Shown: positions 45,503 through 57,879, counted from the stretch's first letter. The stretch: DNA of 64,000 nucleotides from Siphonodentalium dalli (GCA_032622095.1 CP136068.1:4565314-4629313), one strand, 5' to 3'. The notes: generated by a model not told the origin, from the letters alone. Numbers and translations: made by a program.

Positions 45503-48500
45503 CTTATCTTTACAGCTAACGTATTGAAATTGATAACTGCAAGGGAACACAATGGCATTATCGAAAAACACATGCTAGACAAACATAGTGTTCTGACCTT
45601 CCACACTGTGCATGATTTGCAACAGAGCATGCATTACGTAACGCTGTAATCTCTTTGATGTGCATGTATTAACATTGCGACTGCTTTCGCCTTTCAGTTC
45701 GAGTGGACTTCCAGTCATCGATGACTATTAAAGTTGGGCCGGCAAATTCTTATTTGTGTTATCAGGTTACAAACAGGAACGTTCTAACTTTAAATGTTTC
45801 GCATATAAGTGAAACAAGCGCTCTTTATTTCTACCATATCAGGAATAGACTAACACGAACGCTCTTTTTGTTCCATGCCAATGCCATGCACATGACTTGT
45901 TTGTTTGGGACCCATGCCAAACACCAAGTTTAAAGCTGTTTTTTTTTTTTCATTGCTTCTATGCCTCTTTTTTGGGACATATGATGCGCGTATAAAGTTA
46001 ATTAAAGTATTTATCGACCAATTTCGATATCGGGGGAAAATTCAAAAGCGAATAATATTAGGTTATTTTGGAGCGCAAACGGCCACGTGGCTTGAATGTC
46101 AAGGGGGACATTTTCATCATTAACTACAACTAATGAAGGACAATTAGATTGACGTGGGAAATGTCCACATTTCATGGACAAAATTACACTACAATTGTTC
46201 GCTTTTGGATCAACTTATGTTGAAAAATCACGTGCAAGAAAAACGGTGATTTATTAGCTGTTTCCAAACGTCCACACAAACACTCTGTATTCTTATCATG
46301 TAAGGAAATAACCTGCAGGATGTATTCAAAACTCATCTCAGCACAATTGTTCATTGATCAACAGGCATGACATGAAAATTCCCAAATTTAGAGAAATATT
46401 TATGGTAGTTGCCTTTTTAAAAGTAAATAATCATTTTATTTCATGAATCAAGAATTAAGTCTCCGCCTATGTCAGCAGATTTTGTTTGTAACTGTCATAA
46501 TTAAACGGACATGCACGCACCGTCTCATTCGAGCTTCCAAATTCCATCTATGTAATTTGGAAGGAGGTATAAGATTGGTTGACAATTACACGAAATATTG
46601 ACATTCCAGCTTCACGTGCTCTAACAACCATTCTCCAGCTGTTTTCAATTTTTCGCACGAATGAAACGCTCTTTATCTCTAACATATCGGAAATAGATCA
46701 ACACGGAACGATCTTATCTATGTCATGCCGTGCAAACAGTGAAACTACCTTCATATTCTTTTGGGACCCAACAAATATTAAGTTCTCATACTGGGTTGAC
46801 ATGCATACACATATGATGAATGCAAGGGCCCAAGTACCATGCATGCGCGAACAAGCAGACATTCCCGAGACACAGTGTTCAACCTCAACGTTTTCCAATA
46901 GCGTTTGTACTCATTGACCAGATGTTCTAAAAATAATTAATTCCACTGCGAGGCGCTGAGGTTTCTGACAAACATTGCCACGTGGTATCATACTCGGTGT
47001 ACCAAATTACTACGGATGTGTGTGGGTCAAAAAGAAATGCACAATTAATACAAACCGGGCGGTGTCATGGCCATAAATGTTTTCCTGACAGTGCCCAGAA
47101 CTATATAAGGATATATAACACTACTCTAAATGATTTTATTTTCGTGAGTCAATTTTCGTGGTTTATAGGTCAACTTAGAAATGCCGATGTATATGCTTCC
47201 TGATGTAAAGTTTACCATTCGTAGTTGAATAACATTCCATAATAAATCCGTTAAACCGAGAAATAACGCTGCCAGTCAACCGATGTTCGTGTGACGACAT
47301 TGTCGCAAACTTGCTTCCTCGCGTGTGCATGCATGGTCACTCCAGGCTAATTAGCACTCCCAATAAAGCCAATTTTGTTTTTTTAGTACTAATGTGATGT
47401 TCAGTAAAATCCCTAAAATGGATCTGTTTCAAAAGATTTAATGAGGTCCGTTGATTCTCTAAAACGGAACAAATAAAGAGCGTTTGTTGTTGTCATTCCA
47501 AGTTACCAAATATGTTGTTAAAATTTATAATTCGTTATCTATTTTTTAACAATTTTCCTTCAAAATAATATATTTGTTACCTTCAGAAATGTCACCATGC
47601 ATGCCTCGGGTTCGGGAACTTCTGAGTGCTAATTTTATCGTCAAATCGTTGCTAATGCAGATCTGGGATTGCGCGAGGTGGATTCAGTGAAATGCAAGAC
47701 CCGATGTCCATCGTATACATGATATAGCTATGCCTTGTATATTGATTGCCTCCTACTTTCAGCGAACTCATGCAGTTTTATAGAGTAAAATAGCATATTT
47801 CGAATGATCCAATCGCAAATTAACACACACACAAAAACAAAACAAAAAAACAATTAACTGAAATTAATAAAGAGTGTTTTCATAAATGAATTTAATATAT
47901 AAAGAGTGTTTTCAAATATGAAACTTATAAAGAGCGTTATTATTAATCCATGCACCTGAAAATGAGGTTAACATGACCATTCGACACAGATAAGTTTCAT
48001 TTTCGTCGGCACGCTGACAAGTCCGATTTTTGAATAAGGAATTAATTGTCGGCGGGTATCGGCTGTCTGGGGGTTAATTAATCCCAACACACAATAATTC
48101 TTTCGCTACTAAAGTCTTTTTTTACCCAGTATCTCCCATCAAATATGCATGCGCCATATACAACTGTTATCGGGGGTCTGAATTCTGGCTAACTTAGACA
48201 CAGGTGAGTTTTTGCATTCGCCACGATGACGTCACAGCATACAACTCGGAAGAGTGCATGACCATTCACATCAAAACAAGAACGAAATGTGTAATTACAA
48301 ATAAAAACAATTAAAATATTAATAATTGTTACTAGTGTTAATATCCCTATCCAATTAATACAATACAAGAATTCTACGCGAGACCTCCGTTTGGGGAAGT
48401 GATTTTGATGTTATACCACATTATCTTGAACTCAACTGTAGAGACAGGGCATGACCCAACACTTGTTTACTGTCTACATATTTTTTTATGTCGGCTTTTG

Positions 48501-48774
48501 GTAAGAGGTCATTGAGGTCATTGACTGACCTGATTATCAGTTTGAATATTGGTGATTAGCGGTCACTACGTTGGATAGTAGTTGTTAATTTGTGAACAAT
48601 GAGATGTTGTAATTGGTCTCGTCGGGCTATTTCACATAATTATTTAAATTCACTCATATATAATAACTGAAGCGTCGTGAATGCAGTAAACTGCGTAATT
48701 AGGATACAAGACATTTCGTACGGTGGTCGTTTCGTCCCGCTTGTTCCGTTCCTTTGTAGTACCGATTCCCGGAA

Positions 48775-48808
<34 letters not shown>

Positions 48809-49121
48809 TTGCCTGGCACTACTGTATTGACAGTACTTTAATGGAATTTGGGTTTCTATTAACTCGATAACGGGAATAATAACTCCGGCAACTTGGAATA
48901 TTATATATATTTTTTATTCGTGATAAGAAATGGCGACACTTACCTCGAAATCTCCCTCCACAAAAACAATGGCGACGCAAAAAATACCCGATCGACCCTA
49001 ACAGCACACGCAGAACAAATCTAACAACAGATATACCAGATAAGTCATGTTATTATAGTTAAATAACGATTAGGTGTATACAGTTTTCTATCGCCGCCGC
49101 GTGCAACCAAGAAGTTATTAT
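45503..49121. other. TIR-element interior with several AATAAAGAGCGTT motifs
   Basis: Motif copies are seen near 45817, 45857, 46665 (as AACGCTCTTTAT) and 47469, 47866, 47898, 47927 (as ATAAAGAGCG/TGTT). ACATATCGGAAATAGATCAA (46680) resembles ATATCAGGAATAGACTAA (45835), so this part also contains an old repeat. There is a G run at 48778-48805. No gene is recognised. Confidence 0.5.
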
Positions 49122-49400
49122 AAGACATCGCGGTCATGAAATTCGTTACGGCGTAAGTCAACCGCGGTCATGAAATGCCTTACCCCATGACACCGTGGTC
49201 GATACCACCGCGGTACAAAAAACTGACCGCCTGGCCGCGTTATTACACCGCGGTCAGGCGTTATTACACCGCGGTCAGACGTTATTACACCGCGATCAGG
49301 CGGTATTACACCGCGGTCAAGCGGTAATACACCGCGGTCAGGCGGTATTACACCGCACCGACCCGCGGTATTACACCGCGGTCATACCGCATGTCAACCT
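49122..49400 (-). repeat. Right CCGCGG array of the TIR element
   Basis: Units read TTATTACACCGCGGTCAGGC and variants, on average about 20 bases, leading into GTCAACCTCGTTAAGGAGGG and the right terminus. The array is the inverted counterpart of 40957-41215. Confidence 0.8.
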
Positions 49401-49489
49401 CGTTAAGGAGGGTCGATTAATTAGAGCATAGCTGTATGTAAGAGTGAGCTTCAGTTAGCTCTGTACATGTATCTGGGATTTTTATGCAC

Positions 49490-50590
49490 GATTGTGCACT
49501 GTGTGTTCTATACATGTTAAGTTAACTGGGCCTTGATTGGCCGTTAACATGTACGTTGTATTTGGAGATTTTCTTGTGGAAGGGCGTTAGGGTGTCATGG
49601 GAATTGGATGGGGAATGGTATATGAGGATTTGATGGGTAACTGTGTACACACGTTTGTCGTGTGTTATAGGTTACATGTTAAGTTAATTATGCCTTGATT
49701 GGCCGTTAACATGTACGTTGTATTTGGAGATTTTCTTGTGGAAGGGCGTTCGGGTGTCATGGGAATTGGATGGGGAATGGTATATGAGGATTTGATGGGT
49801 AACTGTGTACACACGTTTGTCGTGTGTTATAGATTACATGTTAAGTTAATTAGGTCTTGATTGGCCGTTAACATGTACGTTGTATTTGGAGATTTTCTTG
49901 TGGAAGGGCGTTCGGGTGTCATGGGAATTGGATGGGGAATGGTATATGAGGATTAGATGGGTAACTGTGTACACACGTTTGTCGTGTGTTATAGATTACA
50001 TGTTAAGTTAATTAGGCCTTGATCGGCCGTTAACATGTACGTTGTATTTGGAGATTTTCTTGTGGAAGGGCGTTCGGGTGTCATGGGAATTGGATGGGGA
50101 ATGGTATATGAGGATTTGATGGGTAACTGTGTACACACGTTTGTCGTGTGTTATAGATTACATATTAAGTTAATTAGGCCTTGATTGGCCGTTAACATGT
50201 ACGTTGTATTTGGAGATTTTCTTGTGGAAGGGCGTTCGGGTGTCATGGGAATTGGATGGGGAATGGTATATGAGGATTAGATGGGTAACTGTGTACACAC
50301 GTTTGTCGTGTGTTATAGATTACATGTTAAGTTAATTAGGCCTTGATTGGCCGTTAACATGTACGTTGTATTTGGAGATTTTCTTGTGGAAGGGGCGTTC
50401 GGGTGTCATGGGAATTGGATGGGGAATGGTATATGAGGATTTGATGGGTAACTGTGTACACACGTTTGTCGTGTGTTATAGATTACATGTTAAGTTAATT
50501 AGGCCTTGATTGGCCATTAACATGTACGTTATTGGGAATTTCTTGTGGAAGGGGGTTCGGGTGTTATGGAAATTGGATGGGGAATTGTAT
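49490..50590 (+). repeat. 162-bp tandem repeat, about six and a half copies
   Basis: The anchor CATGTTAAGTTAA begins near 49513, 49676, 49838, 50000, 50162, 50324 and 50487. Units contain GCCTTGATTGGCCGTTAACA, GGAGATTTTCTTGTGGAAGG and AACTGTGTACACACGTTTGT. Neighbouring units differ by only one or a few bases; the first and last are more diverged. The array ends in a degraded unit before a 33-base G run at 50610-50642. It lies in the LTR-element interior. Confidence 0.85.
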
Positions 50591-50609
50591 CTCACTAGAT
50601 ATGTGGGGT

Positions 50610-50643
<34 letters not shown>

Positions 50644-53600
50644 GGTAAGCGTACTAAATCGTTATGGAAGGTTCACCTATCGGTGTTCATGTCATAATAA
50701 TTGGTTTGTGTGTGTGTTTGACATTATGATACACTTGTGAGGTTGTGAACCTTGGTTAATTGTTTTATCTAGATAGGGCTATTGAATTTAGTGAATAACT
50801 ATGGATAATTTTGGTTATTTTGTGACGGATATAAATTTGCTGGATAATTGTTTGTCTATGTGATTACTGATTAGTTTATGTAGCCAGATTCTTATTTATT
50901 GATATGATACCTGGTGTAACATATTTTTTTTTTATTGCATTTATTGTTTGTTGAGATGAGCAAGTTTTTCGCGTGTCGCTGTTTCTATGCGTGTTACTAT
51001 TTTAAGAGGTGATCAATCTCTTAATATTGAATATAACACCTTCTGGGCTTTATCCGATACGAAATTCCATGTGTACACGTGCGCGCAGTGCACACTGGAC
51101 TTGCTAGTATTGAGTTATAATCTGATTATTAAATGATGTCTAGTGTGTTAATTTATAATTGGACATTATGTGTAGATGCCTCGAAGAGATATTGCTTGAG
51201 AGCGGGTGAAATAACATTTTGTGGGGGAAGGGGGGTGTGGGGGGGGGGGACTTTCGTGTCGACTAATGGTGAAACTTTCAATATTAGGATTGGGAAATAC
51301 TGAATATCTGGATGATGCATGCCGTGGTTAATATTCCACACGCCATATAATAAAACGCGTTTAGAATGAGGTAGGGATTGGGGAAAGTGTTGTTGATGTG
51401 AGATATGCCGTGGTTTATGTACCAATCTCTCTATAATAAAGAGCGTTTGTGGCGGTATTTATGGTTTCATGGCCTCAAATAATGTCGGACAACTGTCCGT
51501 AAAATGAGGTAGGGATTGGGGAATGGGTTGTTGACGGGAGAAATGCCGTGGCTTATGTACCAATCGCTCTATAATAAAGAGCGTTTTTGTGGCGGGTTTT
51601 TAGGGGTCTTTTTTGTTTTGTTATATTAAAGTTGTGTCTTATTATTGGTGATAGAGATGATATATGTATATGATGCACTTCGCGTATAATTGTGTTTAAT
51701 ATATTAAGCACATGATTGCGCTTAATATATAAAGAGCGCTATTGTAGCAGTAGGTTCGTGGGATATTTGACATGTTTGCATGGGGGGGGGGGGGGGGGGG
51801 GCTGCGCGTTATGAGATATGTGACTAATGATTATGTTGTGGGCAATAATAGGGTGAGTATGTGATTATTAGCACGTTAGGTGCATATAAGTGTTTTCATG
51901 GGTGGCTGAGAGTGTTCAATGTATGTAGTTAACTGGTGCGCATCGTATGATTGTGTACTTATGTCTGACATTTTTGCAGTCTCGTTTTGGCATAATTCGT
52001 CGCTTATGAATTGATTTCTAATGAAATCATAATTTCGCGATTATCGGCGTAAGGCAGGGGGTGCGGGTAATGCTTTAGCGAATGGTTGGTGAGATGCAGT
52101 GATTTGAGGTAGGTGTATAATCCTACGGTTATTGTTATGTTATTATTCGAACATTGCGAGTAAAGGTATCGTGTGTCGTGCCTTATAGCACAATCAGTAT
52201 ATATATATTTACACGAGCAATTTGTCAGACATCTGACTGGCTTAAAATATATGCGCTCGTATTGCATTGACCTAATAATCATGAGAACGAGTTTTGTTAT
52301 CATGAAGATGAGTACTCTATACTCTACAATTATTAAATATGTCAATGTGATATGTGAGTAGACACTATGACTTAGTGTATATATTATAATCGTTTTATCA
52401 GCGACGTATATTTGCGTTCATGGTTTGATTACGGGGTTGATCAGTTATGAATATGTCATTAATGCCAATAAATTGTTGGCGTGTATATATTACAATGATA
52501 TGTGGAGTATACACTCTTAACTTCGTGTATACATGTATCCAACCGTTTGATTCACGGGTTGGTCAGTTATGAAGATATTTATGAATAATATAAATGAATT
52601 ATTGGATTGTTGCTCTGTCTATAATGACCTTGATATTGCTTTTAAGAGCAAATGTCGTCTCAGTGCACACTGATGAATGTCCTATAATCGTAGGTACACC
52701 GTTATAGAAGATATGCTGAGGACTAACAGAATCTGGTTAGTTAGTTTAAATATAAGTTAGCTAATGTTTGTTTAAAAGTTTTATTTGTTTTCCTGTATAT
52801 TGGTCGGAGGTAATATTTGTGATTAAAAAAATGCTAGTGTTAAAGGGTTAATTAATTAATATAAAATCGGGTAAGCCATTTTGGGAATCAATATTAATTT
52901 CCATGTGATTTTACAATTATTCCTCGGGTATGAAGACGGTAACGTTTGGGTTAATGTATCTATTCTTGAATTATAATAGGTAATTTTCCAATAAACTAAA
53001 TTTTTAAATAGACATGTGGAGTATGGCATTGATCACGTGATCTGCCATTATGGGTTTGTATCGTACAGTCTTTCTGTTGGTAACCTCTTTAGCATTCGAA
53101 GCGAATCGCTAACATAAACGGAGCCTGGTGGTGAATTGATGGGTAACACGTGATTGCATTGGCATCAAATGGAGCCGAATTTCGAAAGTATTCTCTGCAT
53201 GATTGTGTGAGACCATTTAGCACTTGTAACTAATTGCTATATGAATGTAATGAGAAATATGATACTTGAAAGCATCGGCATGTTAAATTGGCCGGGGTCC
53301 CTGTATATGACGAGGGAGAAAAGCGTACAGAACGAATGATAGATAATTAGTGTGTAAGGCTTTATATATATATAAACATTTATGCGAGCAGTGAAATAAA
53401 TTTTTGTTTTTGGTGATTTCTCGTAGGCAGAATTTGATGGGTTAGCTTGACTTGGTTTCTCCTATTCTAATTATGTTTGAGATGGTCTGGTTTATTGGGG
53501 GGGGGCTCTCCCAATTGAATGCAATTGCGCGGTGATAGGCGCCGTGCGATATACTAATAACTTAGTTAATGAATATCAAGTAATTTTGGGTTTAAATATA

Positions 53601-55699
53601 CGTATTATGGACATTTTGGAGAGCGTGAAACTGATAAGTTAGTACTCAGGTGCTATGCCAACCTGGGCAATGTCGCCTTCTACTAAGTTTGGGGAAAATT
53701 TCAACAAAATGGGCGATATAACTCCATAACAAATATCATTTAACTATGATCAATGGTAAATTTTCACATTACGATTGGGGGAAGCAACTTTATATGTCAG
53801 CGAGAGAACTAGCACAAATGATTTCGCCATCGAGGGTCATTTTAATTGATTAATTTATAAAAAATGGAGATGTTTGTGCTGGCCGAGCGAAGGGAGGGGG
53901 GTAATTTTGGGGTCGGGATATGTATAGATGAGGCATCTAGATGGATACGGGACTGTGCTTGATATATATGCGTGTGAGTCAAGCATATTTGAAGCAATGA
54001 AGACGCAAACTGAGTTCCTGATTTCCATAATTTTCACTTGCCATATGGAAAACCCATCAATGTTATGGACGCGGAGATGGCACATGCCAGAAGCCATGAT
54101 TGACAGGTTGGCACGAGCCGCACGTGATCGATTGGTCAAAGACGCAGAGTGTCAGTCGTCATATTACATGCTAATTGAGTTTAATTGCTTCGATGCTAGA
54201 GTCGACGATGACTCAACGTTCACCTGTTATGGAGTGTTTGAAATTTGGGAACCGAGATAGTGCCCTGTTTGATCTACATGTATATGCTAAATGGCCATGC
54301 AACTGCATGGGCAAAAGATTTCCCCTCTTTGGCAAGCCCATATTGTGAGATGACAGTCTTGTCTCTCAAAGTCTAAGGGAGAGGGTAGGAGAAGGTGTCG
54401 TTTTGGCTGCCTTGTAAAACATGTTTTATATAATACTAATAACATCATGTGCATTATCTAAAATTAGTGATTGTGTTGTATCGAAGTTACCATACGTTAT
54501 ATCTAGATAAGTGATGCCTCCTATCGCATTCAAACTGCATGATACGGTTATGATTCATGGGCAGCTGCAAAATGTTTTCCGAATGTTTTGTTTTCAAGTT
54601 AGTTTGCATTATAACGCATTATAAGTAATTCGTATTTATTTAATTTTGTTTCATCTGAATTATGCCTTATTAAATTTAATTTTAATGTGAAAAGTTGTGC
54701 GTTTTCTACCAGAGTGGTGTTTTATTGCATGTGAATGACGTGATACGTGTATATGTTGCGCATCGCGTGGAAGGTTGTTTAATACATTAGAGTGAAGTCC
54801 AGTTCGCGTGTTAGTTGTGCCCAGTTGGCAGGTTAGCTGTTTTTAATGCGATGACTTAAATGAAGAGCGTTTCTGGTTTGCGTTAATTATATTGGTTTCT
54901 TATCGTAAGGAGTACATGTGTTGTGGATGGGGCGGTGTATGGTTCGATATAATTGAGAGAGTTTTAATGGAGAATAATTTGCTTTCTTGGATTGTATTGA
55001 ACGCAAATCATCACAATATGTATGGCTTTTATGTCAATTTTTTGGCGGTTAAATGTTGTGTAATTTTATATTGTTGTATAATAAAGGTGTCTTTGTTTTG
55101 TTCCAACGCGTGTGTATGGATGAAATGTGGAAATGGGTGTTTCAATGGGTGTGCAAAGTGTATGTGGCAGCAATGATAAAGTGAACGGTCACTCACCAGA
55201 TTTCCAAGAATAATGATGTGCATGAATCTGTAGAGATGAATGTCTATACTGGAACTGGTAGGTGAGCTAACGAATGTTTTGTAGATGTGAGTCTGTGTGT
55301 CCGGAACCGTGTGTGAATGTTTATATGCGGAGAACATGTAGTCTGTGGCTGGATCTGTGTCCGCGAAAGTGGGTGAGTGTTTATTGTTGGATTAACGGTG
55401 TAATCTAGCTGTGGTTGATGAAACTCTGTTCGAGACGTACTGAATGGTTATATCTGGAAAAGCGCTGTGGACTGTCTAGTTGAATAAGCTGTGTCCGCGA
55501 ACGTGGCGAAAACGTGAGATATCTATGTCGGAGAATTCAGTGTGGTTGAAATTGTACGTGTCTGTGAGTGATGTCGTATTTTCTATAATTCTAAACGCGA
55601 GAATATTGGTGATCACCGCGGATCTGCCAATATCATCAGGCTGTGTTCCCGTGGTTGAGTCGTGATTGAGATTGTCTGGTTTGTTGGCCGTTGATTGAT
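50591..55699. other. LTR-element interior, no coding signal
   Basis: Contains G runs (50610-50642, 51782-51801) and AATAAAGAGCG motifs at 51434, 51573 and 51727. The two at 51434 and 51573 sit in a duplicated context (ATGCCGTGG, TTATGTACCAAT, CTCTATAATAAAGAGCG). No reverse transcriptase, integrase or gag frame exists on either strand. A 110-codon plus-strand frame at 53928-54260 is discussed under rejected items. Confidence 0.5.
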
Positions 55700-55925
55700 G
55701 CGTTGGTCTAGTATGTATCTTGTATGTGGTCGTCTAGTGTGTATCTTGGCAGTGGTCGTCTAGTATCTATCTTGGCAGTGGTCGTCTTGTATGTATCTTG
55801 GCAGTGGTCGTCTAGTATCTATTTTGGCAGTGGTCGTCTTGTATGTATCTTGGCAGTGGTCGTCTAGTATCTATTTTGGCAGTGGTCGTCTTGTATGTAT
55901 CTTGGCAATGGTCGTCTAGTAGCTG
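55700..55925 (+). repeat. 26-bp tandem repeat near the putative primer-binding end
   Basis: About eight units of TCTTGGCAGTGGTCGTC plus TAGTATCTA or TTGTATGTA alternate regularly. In the favoured minus orientation this array lies just downstream of the 5' LTR and primer site, in the untranslated leader. Confidence 0.8.
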
Positions 55926-55982
55926 AGACTTCAAGCTGTGTAGTAGTGAGACTCAGAACTGTTCACGGTACCATTAATACTA

Positions 55983-56379
55983 TGTGAGGTAATGGACACA
56001 TATATATATATAGGTACAAGTCTTTATTACGTCGTGAATAAGATACAAGCAGTGTATACAAATGTGACAATCGATGATGCTAGTGTTAGAATAGTCGAGC
56101 CTCTATGTATTAGAGGCTCGGAAGTGGAATAGGGAAAGCATGATATCTTGGGGAATTGTATTTACTTATATACCATTTGGGTGAATACATAATGAGGTGT
56201 TTGGTAATACACATCGGGATTGGTCCCGCTGTTATGGTAATTTCCTATGACCATATTTGGGGAGCCTTCTTCATTGTGTGTAGGTCTTGGTAGGGAGTAA
56301 GACGTGTGAGGTTTCTTTCCTTAAGGAACCGAACACGGATATTCGAGTTTGGGGGTATATATGTCCTAGTTATGTCACA
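55983..56379 (-). repeat. LTR, right in the window (5' LTR in the favoured orientation)
   Basis: By eye identical to 39094-39489 except for one extra G in TTTGGGGGTATA. The near identity means the insertion is young relative to the diverged repeats around it. Confidence 0.85.
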
Positions 56380-57390
56380 AAGGGAACAAGTCAAAAATTA
56401 AAAATTTCAATTTGATACTTAAGATTACTTCAAAGAAGATGATGCCAAAGCAGAATTAAGTCCATGGAGGGTGTATTTGGTGATGCTAGCATGCTGTACA
56501 GGGTAGCAACACTAAATTCACCCTCTGTGGACCTCATTCTGCAAATGTCAGACACACTAAATTCAGAGAGTGTGTTTAAAATTGCTAGCAGTTACAATGT
56601 TTACACAAGCTGCTAGATGACATACATGTACCGGTACATGTATTCTAGTCTTGATTAATGACCTGTTTCTCTCTCCATCTATCCACAACGATATATCTGC
56701 AACTTTAATAGAACAGGTATTAAGTGGAAGCTGGAGATTTGGAAGGAATGTTGGTTGGGTGCAGTCCACTACAGGGTGGGGTGGGTGGGGTGGGGTGGGG
56801 AATGGGGTGGGGTGGATCTGGGCTACATGTATGTGGGAGGGAGATGGGTAAAGGAATATTTCTGTAATTTCAGAATATTAAAGTTTCATAACTCTGCAGC
56901 TGTTATACGGGTGTTACTTTTTAAAAAATTTATGAAATGATTAATAAAAAAAATTCTGTTAGTTAAATTGAGTAAGGTGAAAATTCCAAAAATCCAAATT
57001 TAACAAAACAAAAGATTTTTTGAGTTAATGTCACTGGCTCCGCCCACATTCGACCCAGTCACCTCATTTGAACAAATCTGAATAACAGTCCCCCAAGGAC
57101 ACTTTGTACCAAATATGAACCCATTCAGCCCAATAAAATTTGAGAAGAAGTCGTTGTAAGAATTACAGAGTTATGGCCCTGGCTTCGCAACTATTTGACC
57201 CAGTGTCCTCATTTGAACAAATCTGAATAAGATTCACATAGGGAACATCCACACCAAGTATGAACCCATTCCGTCCAATGGAAACAGAGAAGATGTTCAA
57301 AGAATTGTTGATTGATGGATGGACGGACGGACGGACGACGAGTGATGACTATAGACCCACTGGAGACTTCGTCTCAGGTGAGCTAAAAAG
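56380..57390 (+). repeat. Repeat family C, right part with 3' hairpin
   Basis: This continues family C after the LTR element: GTGGACCTCATTCTGCAAAT, TTTGAACAAATCTGAATAAC and GAGTTATGGCCCTGGC. The 3' end is an ATGGACGGACGG microsatellite, then ACTGGAGACTTCGTCTCAGG, a small hairpin (GAGAC-TTC-GTCTC), then TGAGCTAAAAA. The layout equals that of the pearl and family A ends. Confidence 0.65.
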
Positions 57391-57879
57391 GTCCCGAAAC
57401 GGTGGCTAACTCCAAGATGGCTAACTCCAACGTGGCTATTAATGTTAAATATCCAGACTCCGTCTCATTACTTTCAGTAAGTTGATTGAAATGAAACACG
57501 GTCTGAGTTTTGTTAGACTGTTAAATGCCCCGTTGTCAAGTGGTAAGTGTGTGAATATGGCTGTGTGCGAGAACAATGAAGAGTACAGATGTTTTATACT
57601 TGTATGTTTCAATAACGTGTATACTGCCGCTAAGCAAAAAGGTAGATGAACAGATGTATTGGTGGTTCAATGGTTTAAGCAGGAGTGAATCTCTTTCTCT
57701 TAGACATGAGTAGTTATTCCAAGGTACATGTATCATGTGACCAAATAAGGTATGATATACATGTATCATTATTATCATGATACCATTGTCTATGACCTAT
57801 ATCATAGTGTCATGCTATTGTTTAGGCCTACTATGAGATGATACTGATTTGACCATCCATCGACTATACAGTGGTTAGT
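57391..57879. other. No gene recognised
   Basis: Unique-looking sequence. CTAACTCCAAGATGGCTAAC is a short local duplication near 57405-57440. Confidence 0.35.

Larger units (their letters stand above)
40913..49434. mobile_element. 8.5-kb TIR element with CCGCGG inverted arrays
   Basis: The ends begin CAGCTATGCTCTAATTAATC on the left, with the exact inverted counterpart on the right. The match continues through GACCC and, with small differences, AACGAGGTT, about 40 bases in all. TA flanks both sides (40911-40912, 49435-49436). Next to each end is an array of roughly 18-20 bp units, ACACCGCGGTCATGCGGTAA type, inverted relative to each other (about 40957-41215 and 49122-49400). The interior has no transposase or other protein-like frame, but it has a diverged direct duplication and several AATAAAGAGCGTT motifs. 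The superfamily is unknown; the TA target and CAG start are compatible with Tc1/mariner-type mobilisation. Confidence 0.75.
39094..56379 (-). mobile_element. 17.3-kb LTR-bounded element without recognisable gag-pol
   Basis: Two direct repeats (39094-39489, 396 bp; 55983-56379, 397 bp) differ by one G in a G run. They begin TGTGAGG and end TCACA, with AAGG on both outer sides (4-bp target duplication). Minus orientation is favoured: the reversed LTR has GGTATATAAGT (TATA box) and, about 150 bases on, AATAAAGACTT (poly-A signal). GGGAGG lies next to the LTR at 39489 as a weak polypurine tract, and TGGTACCGTGAACAG starts 9 bases from the other LTR as a possible primer site. Between the LTRs there is no reverse transcriptase, integrase or protease frame. 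Removing the nested 8.5-kb element leaves about 8.8 kb of repeats and AT-rich DNA, the profile of a LARD-type non-autonomous retrotransposon. Confidence 0.78.

Noticed and set aside
46579-46917. 112-codon frame in the 8.5-kb TIR element
   Set aside because: The related sequence near 45.7-45.9 kb does not keep the frame, so it is not under coding constraint.
53928-54260. 110-codon plus-strand frame inside the LTR element
   Set aside because: It contains a plausible-looking stretch (DRLARAARDRLVKDAE), but it lies antisense to the favoured LTR orientation, has no family I recognise and no splice or conservation support. Worth only a database check.
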